In this document: one piece after another, positions 1-7,754 of the stretch
How the letters are laid out: each line of letters starts with the position of its first letter
Numbering within the stretch: position 1 is the first letter of the stretch
From: Chryseobacterium oranimense
GTDB lineage: Bacteria; Bacteroidota; Bacteroidia; Flavobacteriales; Weeksellaceae
Assembly (NCBI RefSeq): GCF_025244725.1
Contig: NZ_CP104203.1
Location: 3,968,001-4,032,000, forward strand
Direction of reading: 5' to 3'
Length of the DNA: 64,000 nt
Made by a program: the position numbers and the translations under genes
The notes under the pieces: generated by a model
What the model was told of the DNA's origin: nothing
The model's input: only the letters and a program-made list of their open reading frames with translations
The model's database searches: none

Positions 1-1
1 C

Positions 2-505
2 GTGGTTCCTGAGCCTGTAAAAGCTCCGAAGATTGAAACACCACCGCCTCCAATTTCTAAGCAGTTAGAAACAACGACTGGTCTGAACAATCAGGAAGGG
101 GTAAAAGCTCCGGCTTATACACCACCGCCACCGCCACCATCTACTGGTAATAAAGCCAGTACAGTGGAAGTAAAAGCAAACAACCCTAATGAGATCTACA
201 AAGATGTAGACCAGTCTGCAGAATATCCTGGAGGTATGGGAGCATTAAGAAAGTTCCTTGGGGAAAACTTTGATACTTCTTTAATGGAAGGAGGTGAAGG
301 TACACTTAAAGCCAAGCTTAAGTTCGTTGTAGAAAAAGACGGAACAGTTTCTGCAGTTACTATTGAAGAGAAATCTCCAAATAGCGACTTTAACAACGAA
401 GCAATACGTGTAGTTAAGAAACTTAAAAAATGGACTCCTGCGAAAAGAAACGGGGAGAGCGTTAGATCTTACTATAGCGTACCTTTTACTATGAACTTTG
501 AATAA
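2..505 (+). CDS. tonB: TonB C-terminal energy transducer (5' partial)
   Basis: This is the C-terminal part of a TonB protein, which couples the inner-membrane proton motive force (through ExbB/ExbD) to outer-membrane TonB-dependent receptors. The frame is open to the left edge, so the N-terminal membrane anchor lies outside the window. Visible are a proline-rich periplasmic spacer (TPPPP and TPPPPPP runs) and then a TonB C-terminal fold from about residue 70: AEYPGGMGALRKFL, a KLKFVVEKDGTVSAV strand pair and the end motif KKLKKWTPAKRNGESV. The neighbours downstream (small membrane protein, PstS-like lipoprotein, TPR protein) match a cluster commonly seen after exbB-exbD-tonB in Bacteroidota. 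The family call is secure; which receptor it serves is unknown. Confidence 0.9.
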   Translation: MVPEPVKAPKIETPPPPISKQLETTTGLNNQEGVKAPAYTPPPPPPSTGNKASTVEVKANNPNEIYKDVDQSAEYPGGMGALRKFLGENFDTSLMEGGEGTLKAKLKFVVEKDGTVSAVTIEEKSPNSDFNNEAIRVVKKLKKWTPAKRNGESVRSYYSVPFTMNFE

Positions 506-528
506 TCTTATTTATTCAACTTATAAAT

Positions 529-565
529 AAAAAGAGAAGCATATGCTTCTCTTTTTATTTTTTTT
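529..565 (+). terminator. Rho-independent terminator after tonB
   Basis: A perfect 14-bp palindromic stem (AAAAAGAGAAGCAT and its complement, 529-556) is followed by a T-rich tract. It sits 24 nt after the tonB stop. Because the stem begins with A and ends with T runs it could work on both strands. Confidence 0.8.
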
Positions 566-579
566 GGTATTTTTGTTAC

Positions 580-777
580 ATGATGTTCAACTGGTTATCC
601 TTAGTTACAGGATTATTTTATATCGTATTGGGAGTTGTGGTTATTATCTACAAATTTTTCTTTACGGTTTTAGAGCCTGCTATTGCGTATGCAATGGGTG
701 CAGTGCTTATTCTTTATGGAGTTTTCAGAATCTATAGAGCAGTTTCAAGAATTAAAGATTCACGGGATGAGAAATAG
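580..777 (+). CDS. small membrane protein
   Basis: This 65-residue protein has two hydrophobic segments, roughly residues 6-25 and 32-52, and a short basic/acidic tail (RIKDSRDEK), so it is most likely an inner-membrane protein with two helices. I do not recognise a named domain. It lies between tonB and the PstS-like lipoprotein, and its last 11 nt overlap the start of the lipoprotein gene at 767, which points to translational coupling. A TATTTTTG promoter-like box ends only 4 nt before the start codon. Function unknown; its position suggests a link to the TonB or lipoprotein cluster. Confidence 0.7.
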   Translation: MMFNWLSLVTGLFYIVLGVVVIIYKFFFTVLEPAIAYAMGAVLILYGVFRIYRAVSRIKDSRDEK

Positions 778-1639
778 TTTAAAAATTGCGTTGCTTTCTG
801 TGATGAGCATCGCCGCTGTGAGCTGCAAAAAAGAAGACAAATCTCCATCCTATCATAAAGGAGATCTTACCATACTTACCGATGAATCTTTTAAAAGCGT
901 TACCGAAGCATTGGCAGATGGATATATGATAAATTATCCCGAAACCCATATTAAGATTGTAACTCAGAAAGAAGATCTGGCTTTCCTTGATCTGTTAAAG
1001 GATAAAGCAAGAATAACAGTAATGTCCAGAGATCTTACTCCGGAAGAGAAAAAAGCATATGAAGAACAGGTAGATCTTAAGTTTCTTCCAGCAAAATTCG
1101 CTGCAGATGCAGTTGTATTTGTTGTTCCTAAAGACTCGCCGAAACAGAGCATTTCTATGGATGAAATCAAGAAAGGCTTAGAATCCGATGCTAAGAACTT
1201 TATTTTCGATGGAACTAATTCAAGTAACCTGAACTTTGTTGCCCAGAAACTGAAAAAGCAGCCGAAAGACCTGAAATTTTCCATTATTCCCGGAAATCAG
1301 AATATTATAGAAGAATTAGGAAAATATCCTGATAAAATTGGGGTGATAGGATTAAACACGTTCAGCCGTCCTTATGATAAAACCTCTGAAAAGCTTAGAG
1401 ATATGGTGAAAATTCTTCCTGTAGAAAATAATGGAAAACTATATACCGCTGATGCTGCCGGACTTCGTGAAATGGAATATCCTTTTACCCGTGTTCTCTA
1501 CTTTTTAACCAATGAAGGGAACTTTAATATAGCGAACGGATTTATCAGATATTCATGTACACAGTTAGGGCAGATGATTGTCCAAAAAGAAGGTTTACAG
1601 CCCTATAATATATACAAAAGAGAAGTACAGATGCGTTAA
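767..1639 (+). CDS. PstS-like substrate-binding lipoprotein
   Basis: This 290-residue protein resembles the phosphate-type periplasmic substrate-binding family (PstS/PBP-like). The start at 767 is chosen because it gives a clean lipoprotein signal peptide (MRNSLKIALLSVMSIAAVSC, cysteine at residue 20); an upstream TTG start at 683 would add 28 unlikely residues. Later motifs fit the fold: ILTDESFKSVTEALADGY, ITVMSRDLTPEE, ADAVVFVVPKDSP and the strand VIGLNTFSRP. No ABC permease or ATPase gene is adjacent, so it may not be a transporter component. PstS-like lipoproteins next to TonB systems are common in this phylum, and their ligand is not established. The start overlaps the previous gene by 11 nt. 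Confidence 0.8.
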   Translation: MRNSLKIALLSVMSIAAVSCKKEDKSPSYHKGDLTILTDESFKSVTEALADGYMINYPETHIKIVTQKEDLAFLDLLKDKARITVMSRDLTPEEKKAYEEQVDLKFLPAKFAADAVVFVVPKDSPKQSISMDEIKKGLESDAKNFIFDGTNSSNLNFVAQKLKKQPKDLKFSIIPGNQNIIEELGKYPDKIGVIGLNTFSRPYDKTSEKLRDMVKILPVENNGKLYTADAAGLREMEYPFTRVLYFLTNEGNFNIANGFIRYSCTQLGQMIVQKEGLQPYNIYKREVQMR

Positions 1640-1749
1640 AAAATATTAAAATAATAATACCCTCTTTATAAAATATTATTTTGGTCTGAAAATTGTGGAG
1701 CATATAACTCAAAATATAAGAAAAATATAAAATGAAAGATATAATGATT

Positions 1750-3381
1750 ATGAATGTAAAGAAAATTGCTTTTGGAGCTGCCGTAGTATTTTTTTCCGGT
1801 TTAGCCACTGCACAAACACTGCAGGATGGTATTAACAGTATAGACAGTGACAAATATGCTCAGGCTAAAACCAATTTCACAGAAATGGTGGCTAAAGCAC
1901 CGACAGCAGAAAATTACTTCTATTTAGGAAATACTTACCTGAAGCAGGGTGAGCCTGATTATGCTAAAGCTATTGAAAGTTTTAACAAAGGTTTAGCTGC
2001 TGACAGCAAAAGCTATCTTAACAAAATAGGCTTAGCTACAGTAAAATTAGGTAAAGGAGATAAAAGTGCAATTGCTGAAATTCAGAAAATTGTAGCAGAT
2101 TCAAAAGAAAAAGATGCTGAAGTATTATTCAGAGCAGCAGAAGCTTTAACATTGTTCGAAAAGAACAGTGCCCCTGATTCAGCTATACAGTATCTGACAA
2201 AAGCTATTGAAAAAGCTGAGAAAAAAGGAGTTCCTGCTCATTACTACTACACACTTGGAGATGCTTACAGATTGAAAAGAGTTCCTGGTGATGCAATGTC
2301 TGCTTATGACAAGGCACTTCCGTTAGCTAAAAATAAGGCATCTGTTTACACAAGAATGGCTACCCTATGGATGGCAGCACAACAATGGCAGCAGGCTAAA
2401 CAAAGTATTGACAAAGCAATTGCTGTAGATGCTACTTATGCACCTGCATACAAAGCTTTAGCTTCTTACGATATCAGATATCAGCAGAATGCAAAAGCAA
2501 CTCAAGATTTGATCAACTATACAAAATACGCGGATGAGGATCCATACACTCAGTTAGAAATTGCTAAATTATATTTTACTAACGAGGATTATGCAAACTC
2601 TAAAACAGTTTTAGATAAGATCTTTGATAAAATTGATGATCCAATCAAATTTAAATTAAGAGCTTACCAGTCTTACGCAGACGGAAACTATGCTGATGCA
2701 AAGCAAAATATGGATACTTTCGTATCTCAGGCTGAGAAAACAAGAATTCAGCCGGCTGACCAGGGTCTTCAGGGACTTATTGCAGCAGGTTTAGCTAAAA
2801 CTGAAACTGATGCTGCTAAAAAATCAGCTTTAAATACAGAAGCACAGCAAAAGATTGCTATTGCTAAAGCAGCTAAAGATGAAACAATGAAGTGGGATAT
2901 AGAATTGGCTAATATTGCAGGAGGAGGTGCTTCTCAGGCTGAAGCGGAAAAAGGACCTACTACTCCTGAAATTGAAGCGCTGAAGAAAAAAGTTGCTGCC
3001 AATAAGGAAGATTCAGATTCCCTGTTTAAGTTAGCAACAGCTTACCAGGATGCTAAAAACTGGAATGGTGCAGTACTTACATGGCAGAAAATGAGTGCCC
3101 TTCTTCCGGACTGGGCTCCAGCTTATTACAGCCAGGGATATTCTTACCAGCAGGCAGGAAATAATGATGCTGCAAAATTAGCCTATGAAAAATTCATCAG
3201 CACAGTAAAACCTGCAGATCAGGAAGCTAACAAACAAACTTTAGCATATGCTTACTTCGCAGTAGCTTATATGAATAAAGATACTGATGTTGCAAAAGCT
3301 AAAGATTATGTAGCTAAATCTTTACAGCTTGATCCTACTTATCAGGATGCTGTGAAACTGAATAAAGAAATCAACAAGTAA
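1750..3381 (+). CDS. TPR-repeat exported protein
   Basis: This is a secreted or periplasmic tetratricopeptide-repeat protein of about 543 residues. The start at 1750 gives a standard signal peptide (MNVKKIAFGAAVVFFSGL, cleavage near ATAQ); an ATG at 1732 would add six residues and cannot be excluded. TPR-like helices run through most of the protein, for example AENYFYLGNTYLKQGEPDYA, YYYTLGDAYRLKRVPGDAMS and APAYYSQGYSYQQAGNNDAA. An Ala/Glu/Lys-rich hinge lies around residues 390-420. It is probably a protein-protein scaffold. Its place directly after the PstS-like gene, and a good terminator after it, suggest it closes the TonB-linked cluster. No enzymatic motif is visible. Confidence 0.85.
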   Translation: MNVKKIAFGAAVVFFSGLATAQTLQDGINSIDSDKYAQAKTNFTEMVAKAPTAENYFYLGNTYLKQGEPDYAKAIESFNKGLAADSKSYLNKIGLATVKLGKGDKSAIAEIQKIVADSKEKDAEVLFRAAEALTLFEKNSAPDSAIQYLTKAIEKAEKKGVPAHYYYTLGDAYRLKRVPGDAMSAYDKALPLAKNKASVYTRMATLWMAAQQWQQAKQSIDKAIAVDATYAPAYKALASYDIRYQQNAKATQDLINYTKYADEDPYTQLEIAKLYFTNEDYANSKTVLDKIFDKIDDPIKFKLRAYQSYADGNYADAKQNMDTFVSQAEKTRIQPADQGLQGLIAAGLAKTETDAAKKSALNTEAQQKIAIAKAAKDETMKWDIELANIAGGGASQAEAEKGPTTPEIEALKKKVAANKEDSDSLFKLATAYQDAKNWNGAVLTWQKMSALLPDWAPAYYSQGYSYQQAGNNDAAKLAYEKFISTVKPADQEANKQTLAYAYFAVAYMNKDTDVAKAKDYVAKSLQLDPTYQDAVKLNKEINK

Positions 3382-3405
3382 TTTAAAATTTAAATTATAG
3401 ATATT

Positions 3406-3442
3406 AAAACTTCCCATTCTCAATGTTTGGGAAGTTTTTATT
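3406..3442 (+). terminator. terminator after the TPR gene
   Basis: The stem AAAACTTCCCA pairs with TGGGAAGTTTT across an 11-nt loop and is followed by a T-rich run. The right arm overlaps the -33 region of the bshB1 promoter. Confidence 0.75.
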
Positions 3443-3458
3443 TTAAGTCTTATCTTTG
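3427..3458 (+). promoter_or_regulatory. flavobacterial promoter of bshB1
   Basis: TTG (3427-3429), a 21-nt spacer and TATCTTTG (3451-3458) match the Bacteroidota consensus TTG-N17-23-TAnnTTTG. The start codon lies at 3464, only 5 nt after the -7 box, so the expected transcript would begin at or next to the ATG, making a leaderless mRNA. Confidence 0.65.
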
Positions 3459-3463
3459 AAAAT

Positions 3464-4183
3464 ATGAAAATAGATATACTTGCTTTTGGGGCGCATCCTG
3501 ACGATGTAGAGCTGGGATGTGGCGGCACTATAGCCAAAATGATTTCAGAAGGTAAAACATGTGTTATAGTAGACCTTACAAAAGGAGAACTTGGGACCAG
3601 AGGTACAGATGAAACCAGAAAAGTAGAAGCAGGAGATTCCGCAAAGATCCTTGGGGTTGCTGCCAGAGAGAACCTTGGAATGAAAGACGGCTTTTTGGTT
3701 AATTCTGAAGAATACCAGATAGAGATCGTAAAAATGATCCGCAAATACCAGCCTGAAATCGTCTTAGCCAATGCAATTGATGATAGACATCCGGACCATG
3801 CAAAAGGAGCGAAATTAGTGTCCGATGCGTGCTTTTTATCCGGTTTGAGAAAAATCATAACTGTTTTGGAAGGCGAAAATCAGGAAGTATGGAGGCCAAA
3901 GCAGATTTTCCACTATATTCAATGGAAAGATATCAAGCCGGAATTTGTTATTGACATATCAGAACACTTGGATAAAAAGATTGCGGCCTGTATGGCTTTC
4001 AAAACACAGTTCTATGATCCTACATCCAATGAACCCGTTACTCCGATTGCAACAAAAGATTTTTTGGAGAGTCTGACTTATCGTGCTCAGGATTTGGGAA
4101 GATTATCGGGAGTGACTTATGCTGAGGGATTTACGTCTGAGAAGTTGATTGCGATGAAAAATTTTGACGGAATTGTTTGGTAA
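3464..4183 (+). CDS. bshB1: bacillithiol biosynthesis deacetylase BshB1
   Basis: BshB1 removes the acetyl group from N-acetylglucosaminyl-malate, the second step of bacillithiol (low-molecular-weight thiol) synthesis in the cytoplasm. The 239-residue protein has the LmbE/PIG-L family zinc motif AHPDDVE at residues 10-16, the ELGTRGTDETR segment, and the second metal motif within DDRHPDHAKG. Length and the C-terminal MKNFDGIVW are typical of the BshB1 subgroup. No other bsh genes are nearby, and Bacteroidota usually scatter them. It appears to be transcribed alone from the promoter immediately upstream. Confidence in both family and substrate class is high. Confidence 0.93.
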   Translation: MKIDILAFGAHPDDVELGCGGTIAKMISEGKTCVIVDLTKGELGTRGTDETRKVEAGDSAKILGVAARENLGMKDGFLVNSEEYQIEIVKMIRKYQPEIVLANAIDDRHPDHAKGAKLVSDACFLSGLRKIITVLEGENQEVWRPKQIFHYIQWKDIKPEFVIDISEHLDKKIAACMAFKTQFYDPTSNEPVTPIATKDFLESLTYRAQDLGRLSGVTYAEGFTSEKLIAMKNFDGIVW

Positions 4184-4206
4184 TTGAAAAATCTTTCCTA
4201 TATTTG
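4177..4206 (+). promoter_or_regulatory. promoter of tRNA-His
   Basis: TTG (4177-4179), a 19-nt spacer and TATATTTG (4199-4206) fit the flavobacterial housekeeping consensus. The mature tRNA begins 13 nt downstream. The -33 box overlaps the last codons of bshB1. Confidence 0.7.
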
Positions 4207-4218
4207 CACTCACAAAAC

Positions 4219-4293
<75 letters not shown>

Positions 4294-4295
4294 CA

Positions 4296-4327
4296 AAAAA
4301 GTACACTTTTAAAGTGTACTTTTTTTA
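4296..4327 (+). terminator. terminator after tRNA-His (copy A of a repeated element)
   Basis: The stem AAGTACACTTT/AAAGTGTACTT is followed by a run of seven T. Almost the same sequence recurs at 7124-7157 after the RCC1 gene. Confidence 0.8.
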
Positions 4328-4393
4328 TTTCCATATACTATAAAATACTCATTTAAGAAAACACTTTTTGGTGTGTTAATTTCTGTTAATTGT

Positions 4394-4423
4394 TTGATAA
4401 TCCATAAGAAAAGTATATTTTTG
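4394..4423 (+). promoter_or_regulatory. candidate promoter with no adjacent intact gene
   Basis: TTG (4394-4396), N19, TATTTTTG (4416-4423) is a full flavobacterial promoter match. The next long gene starts about 450 nt further on, so it may drive a long leader, a small RNA, or a gene that has since decayed. Confidence 0.5.
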
Positions 4424-4870
4424 CAGTGTCAACATACATTATCGGCATGATACTGTTGTCACTAAAAACTAAAACCTGAATTCAAAAAACAATTAAACTA
4501 TGAAAAATACTACCCTGAATTTATTCTGTTAATTCATCAATACTCATTTCCGGCAATTTAAAATTAAAGTAATCCTCAGATTTCTTTGAAGATAAAAATC
4601 ATTTTAATTATTTCAGTAATCACATAAGAAACTGTCGATACTGAAGGAAACTATGCATGCTCTGTCGGTAATAATGCGGTATTAATAACTGGCAAAACAC
4701 TTTTAAAAATCAAAGTTCAATGAAAATGCATGTTTTTTCGCGAGCTAATTTGATTTTGAAAGTTTCATATGGAGCTCAGAAACCATTCAAACGAAGCGGA
4801 ACCGAAAAGCTAAATGAGTAGGGAAATATTACGAAACTTAAACATGAAGAGAATTATTTTACTAAAAACC
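4424..4870 (+). other. long intergenic stretch with coding relics
   Basis: No intact gene is visible in these 447 nt. A ten-codon ORF (4500-4532, MKNTTLNLFC) looks like the start of a signal peptide cut short by a stop. A 31-codon run ending with TGA at 4721 reads like the tail of a protein. The rest is AT-rich with no recognisable riboswitch. The best explanation is a decayed gene plus the 5' leader of the RCC1 gene. Confidence 0.4.
4628..4723 (+). pseudogene. possible C-terminal relic of a secreted protein
   Basis: An in-frame run of 31 codons after a TAA stop reads ETVDTEGNYACSVGNNAVL and ends ...LLKIKVQ then TGA. The pattern D-T-E-G-x-Y-x-C-x-V-x-N is like the end of an Ig-type or SprB-like adhesin repeat. 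There is no start codon. It is short enough to be chance, so this is only a suggestion of gene decay next to the tRNA. Confidence 0.25.
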
Positions 4871-7105
4871 ATGAAAAAACTCTACTTTTTACTTTTAATC
4901 CTTAGCTCAATTTCTGGATTTGCACAAACGTATACTTACACAACTTACAATACTTCAAATTCAGAAATAGGGAGCAATTACATTGCGGACATTAAAACTG
5001 ATGCCAATGGCTTATTATGGCTGGCAACTTCTAACGGGATTTCAACTTTTAACGAAACCACTTTTACCAATTACAATACTACAAATTCCGGTATTGCATC
5101 CAACTTAATTCTAAAAATTCAAATTGATGGTTTGGGAAGAAAGTGGCTTGCATCCCAGCTCAATGGAATTATTTTGTATAACGGAACCACCTGGACTAAC
5201 TATACAACTTCCAATTCAGGGTTGCCCACTAATGCAATCAATGATATAGCCGTTGACGGACAGAATAACCTTTGGATTGCAACAGATTCAGGACTTACAA
5301 AATTTAACGGTATTACATGGGCTACTTATCCTTTGACCAATCTGAATTCAGTGGCAACCGACAGTAATAATGGTGTTTGGGTTACAAATGGAGGTACATT
5401 ATATAAATTCAATGGAACTGATTTTGATTTTATAGCTCAGGGAACTGAAAGAATATTGCGAATTGCCAACAATACAGTATATGTGAAAGGTTCTGATAGC
5501 TTAGTTACATTAACAACAAGCGGAACTAATCTCACATTCACTTATCAAAGCACCTCTTGTCTTGCAGGATACAATCTGAACGCTTTGGATGTTGATATCA
5601 ATAATAAGGTGTGGATTGGTTTTAATGGAGCTGGCCTGCAAAACTTTACCAATTGTACGACTTATACCAGAACCAATACAAATTTAGGTTTACCGGATGA
5701 CTATTTCAGTGCGGTTAAAACACAATCTTCAGGAACTATCTGGCTGGGAACATTGCAGCTTGGTTTAACGAAAATGTCGCCGGGAGCTGTTCAAACAGGC
5801 TGTTTCCAAAAAATAGATGCCGGTAGTCTGCATAGTGTAGCTATAAAAACAAACGGAACATTATGGACATGGGGGAATAATTATTCAGGACAATTAGGAA
5901 ATGGAACAACCACTAATTCGTTAACCCCGAAACAAATAGGAACTGCTACTAACTGGAAGGAGATTGCCGGAGGGAGCAACCACACCATTGCACAAAAAAC
6001 AGATGGAACATTATGGGGCTGGGGAGCCAATTCAGGTCAGTTGGGCAATGGTACAAATACGGATCAACACACACCGGTACAAGTAGGAGCTGCTAATGAT
6101 TGGAAAACTTTTGATACGGGGATGTACCATACGGTGGCTATAAAAAATAACGGAACGCTATGGGCCTGGGGATTGAATCCGTACGGCCAGTTAGGTACAG
6201 GCAACACTACAACTAGCTTAGTACCGGTTCAAATCGGAACTGCTGCTAATTGGCTAGCCGTTCAATGCGGACATGATTTTACCATTGCATTGAAGACGGA
6301 CGGAACACTTTGGGCTTGGGGAAGCAATACTTATGGTACTATTGGAGATGCTACCAATACCAACAGGCTGGTACCTACTCAAATTGGAACTGCCAGCAAT
6401 TGGCAAAGTCTTGGTGTAGGAGCATTACATGTTGCTGCATTAAAAACAGACGGAACACTTTGGGCCTGGGGATATAATGTTAACGGGCAATTGGGAGACG
6501 GAACCACTGCCAATAAGAATGTTCCAACGCAGATCGGAACAGCCACTAACTGGCAGACTATTGCTTCCGGAGGAAATCATACTACTGCTATAAAATCCAA
6601 CGGGACCCTTTGGGCCTGGGGAAGAAATCAATATGGGCAGTTAGGAAACGGACTTACTACAAACAGTAACGTTCCTGTGCAAATAGGCAGTCTTACTACC
6701 TGGAAAACTATTGCCGGCGGAATATCACATACTTTTGCCTTAAAAAGTGATGGAACTGTGAGTACATGGGGATTAAATACTTATGGTCAATTAGGTGACG
6801 GTTCCACGGTTGATAAAAATGTTCCAACAGCTATAGCCTGTCCGACTTTAGGTGTTGATGATTTTACAAAGTCGAACAATACTTTAAAAGCTTATCCGAA
6901 TCCGGTTCATGACAAGCTCATTATTTCGTTTGATAAGAAAATTTCTTTAGTATCGGTTTATAATGTATTGGGTCAGGAAGTGTTGAATAAAACAATAAAT
7001 GCTAATGAAAGCACAATAGATTTTTCCGGTCTGGCATCAGGAGTTTATCTGGTTAAAGTAAATTCAGGTGATGAAGTAAAGACATTAAAAGTCATTAAAA
7101 AGTAA
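4871..7105 (+). CDS. RCC1-repeat/propeller protein with T9SS sorting tail
   Basis: This is a secreted or cell-surface beta-propeller protein of about 744 residues. The start at 4871 gives a clear signal peptide (MKKLYFLLLILSSISGFAQ); ATGs at 4814 and 4844 only add an atypical N-terminus. Residues about 20-290 hold two-component-regulator-type propeller blades (GLLWLATSNGISTFN, NNLWIATDSGLTKFN). Seven RCC1-like repeats follow, each with GTLWxWGxNxxGQLGxGT. The last ~80 residues are a type IX secretion type A sorting domain (KAYPNPVHDKLIISF ... LVKVNSGDEVKTLKVIKK). In eukaryotes RCC1 repeats bind proteins; here the ligand is unknown. The gene stands alone between two copies of the same terminator, next to tRNA-His, which hints at acquisition. 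Confidence 0.85.
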   Translation: MKKLYFLLLILSSISGFAQTYTYTTYNTSNSEIGSNYIADIKTDANGLLWLATSNGISTFNETTFTNYNTTNSGIASNLILKIQIDGLGRKWLASQLNGIILYNGTTWTNYTTSNSGLPTNAINDIAVDGQNNLWIATDSGLTKFNGITWATYPLTNLNSVATDSNNGVWVTNGGTLYKFNGTDFDFIAQGTERILRIANNTVYVKGSDSLVTLTTSGTNLTFTYQSTSCLAGYNLNALDVDINNKVWIGFNGAGLQNFTNCTTYTRTNTNLGLPDDYFSAVKTQSSGTIWLGTLQLGLTKMSPGAVQTGCFQKIDAGSLHSVAIKTNGTLWTWGNNYSGQLGNGTTTNSLTPKQIGTATNWKEIAGGSNHTIAQKTDGTLWGWGANSGQLGNGTNTDQHTPVQVGAANDWKTFDTGMYHTVAIKNNGTLWAWGLNPYGQLGTGNTTTSLVPVQIGTAANWLAVQCGHDFTIALKTDGTLWAWGSNTYGTIGDATNTNRLVPTQIGTASNWQSLGVGALHVAALKTDGTLWAWGYNVNGQLGDGTTANKNVPTQIGTATNWQTIASGGNHTTAIKSNGTLWAWGRNQYGQLGNGLTTNSNVPVQIGSLTTWKTIAGGISHTFALKSDGTVSTWGLNTYGQLGDGSTVDKNVPTAIACPTLGVDDFTKSNNTLKAYPNPVHDKLIISFDKKISLVSVYNVLGQEVLNKTINANESTIDFSGLASGVYLVKVNSGDEVKTLKVIKK

Positions 7106-7123
7106 AATAATTAAATACTCAAC

Positions 7124-7157
7124 AAAAAAGTACACTTTTTAAAGTGTACTTTTTTAT
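7124..7157 (+). terminator. terminator after the RCC1 gene (copy B of a repeated element)
   Basis: The stem AAAAAGTACACTTT/AAAGTGTACTTTTT is near-identical to the hairpin at 4296-4327, including the flanking A6 and T6 runs. It is 18 nt past the RCC1 stop codon. Confidence 0.8.
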
Positions 7158-7319
7158 TTTATATTACTTTGAAATCTGTTTTTGAGGGGTGATGCAGTTA
7201 GATGGTGAATTCTGGAATCGTTTTTAATGAATTTAAAGTGTAAAATTTCTCCCGCTTCAATTTTGAATATAAAAAAAGCACCTTTTTCAGATGCTTGTGT
7301 TTTTAGAATATTCTTTTTT

Positions 7320-7655
7320 TTAAACTTCGTCGTCAGAATCAATTGTGAATGATTTGCTTTTGAAGTCTTTGTCATGTTTTTCTGATATTACATCCTCACC
7401 CTTTTCGTTAATGATGAAATCTGTGGATTCATTAAACATCTCCTGGAAACTTTTAAAATCTTCTTTGTAAAGATAAATTTTGTGTTTCTCGAATGTAGCT
7501 TCCCCATTCTCTCCGAAATTCTTTTTACTTTCAGTAATCGTAAGATAATAATCTCCTGCTTTCGTCTCGCGCACATCAAAGAAATAAGTTCTTCTTCCTG
7601 CTTTTAACACCTTAGTGAAAATTTCATTTTCATGGCGTTCCTTGTATTCACTCAT
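7320..7655 (-). CDS. PUR-family nucleic acid-binding protein (DUF3276)
   Basis: This small acidic 111-residue protein belongs to the Bacteroidota/spirochaete PUR-alpha-like family (DUF3276), whose single PUR repeat binds RNA or single-stranded DNA. The family core is visible: EIFTKVLKAGRRTYFFDVRE, then AGDYYLTITESKK and KHKIYLYKEDFKSFQEMF. The C-terminus is charged and disordered-looking (SIDSDDEV type end). It is monocistronic, lying downstream of the ABC exporter's promoter region and transcribed the same way as the exporter. Proteins of this family are usually abundant in this phylum, but their role is poorly defined. Confidence 0.85.
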   Translation of the reverse strand: MSEYKERHENEIFTKVLKAGRRTYFFDVRETKAGDYYLTITESKKNFGENGEATFEKHKIYLYKEDFKSFQEMFNESTDFIINEKGEDVISEKHDKDFKSKSFTIDSDDEV

Positions 7656-7754
7656 TGTTAGATATTTTTTAATCTTGTTAAGAACAAATATAAAAGAATT
7701 CTTTTAATCACAAAATTTTTTTTATGATTTATTTAACAATTGAGAACGAAATGG

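Noticed and set aside
683..766. Upstream TTG start for the PstS-like lipoprotein
   Set aside because: It would place 28 extra residues before a perfect lipoprotein signal peptide and overlap most of the small membrane gene; ATG 767 is far better.
3322..3858. 178-codon minus-strand frame opposite bshB1
   Set aside because: It lies antisense to the well-supported bshB1 gene and the TPR terminator; the translation is Ser/Ile-rich without a recognisable domain.
5800..6850. Repeats within the RCC1 gene as a possible DNA repeat element
   Set aside because: The periodic similarity is explained by the seven in-frame RCC1 protein repeats.
7154..7375. 73-codon minus-strand frame overlapping the end of the DUF3276 gene
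   Set aside because: It overlaps the real gene in another frame and the RCC1 terminator; the peptide shows no family features.
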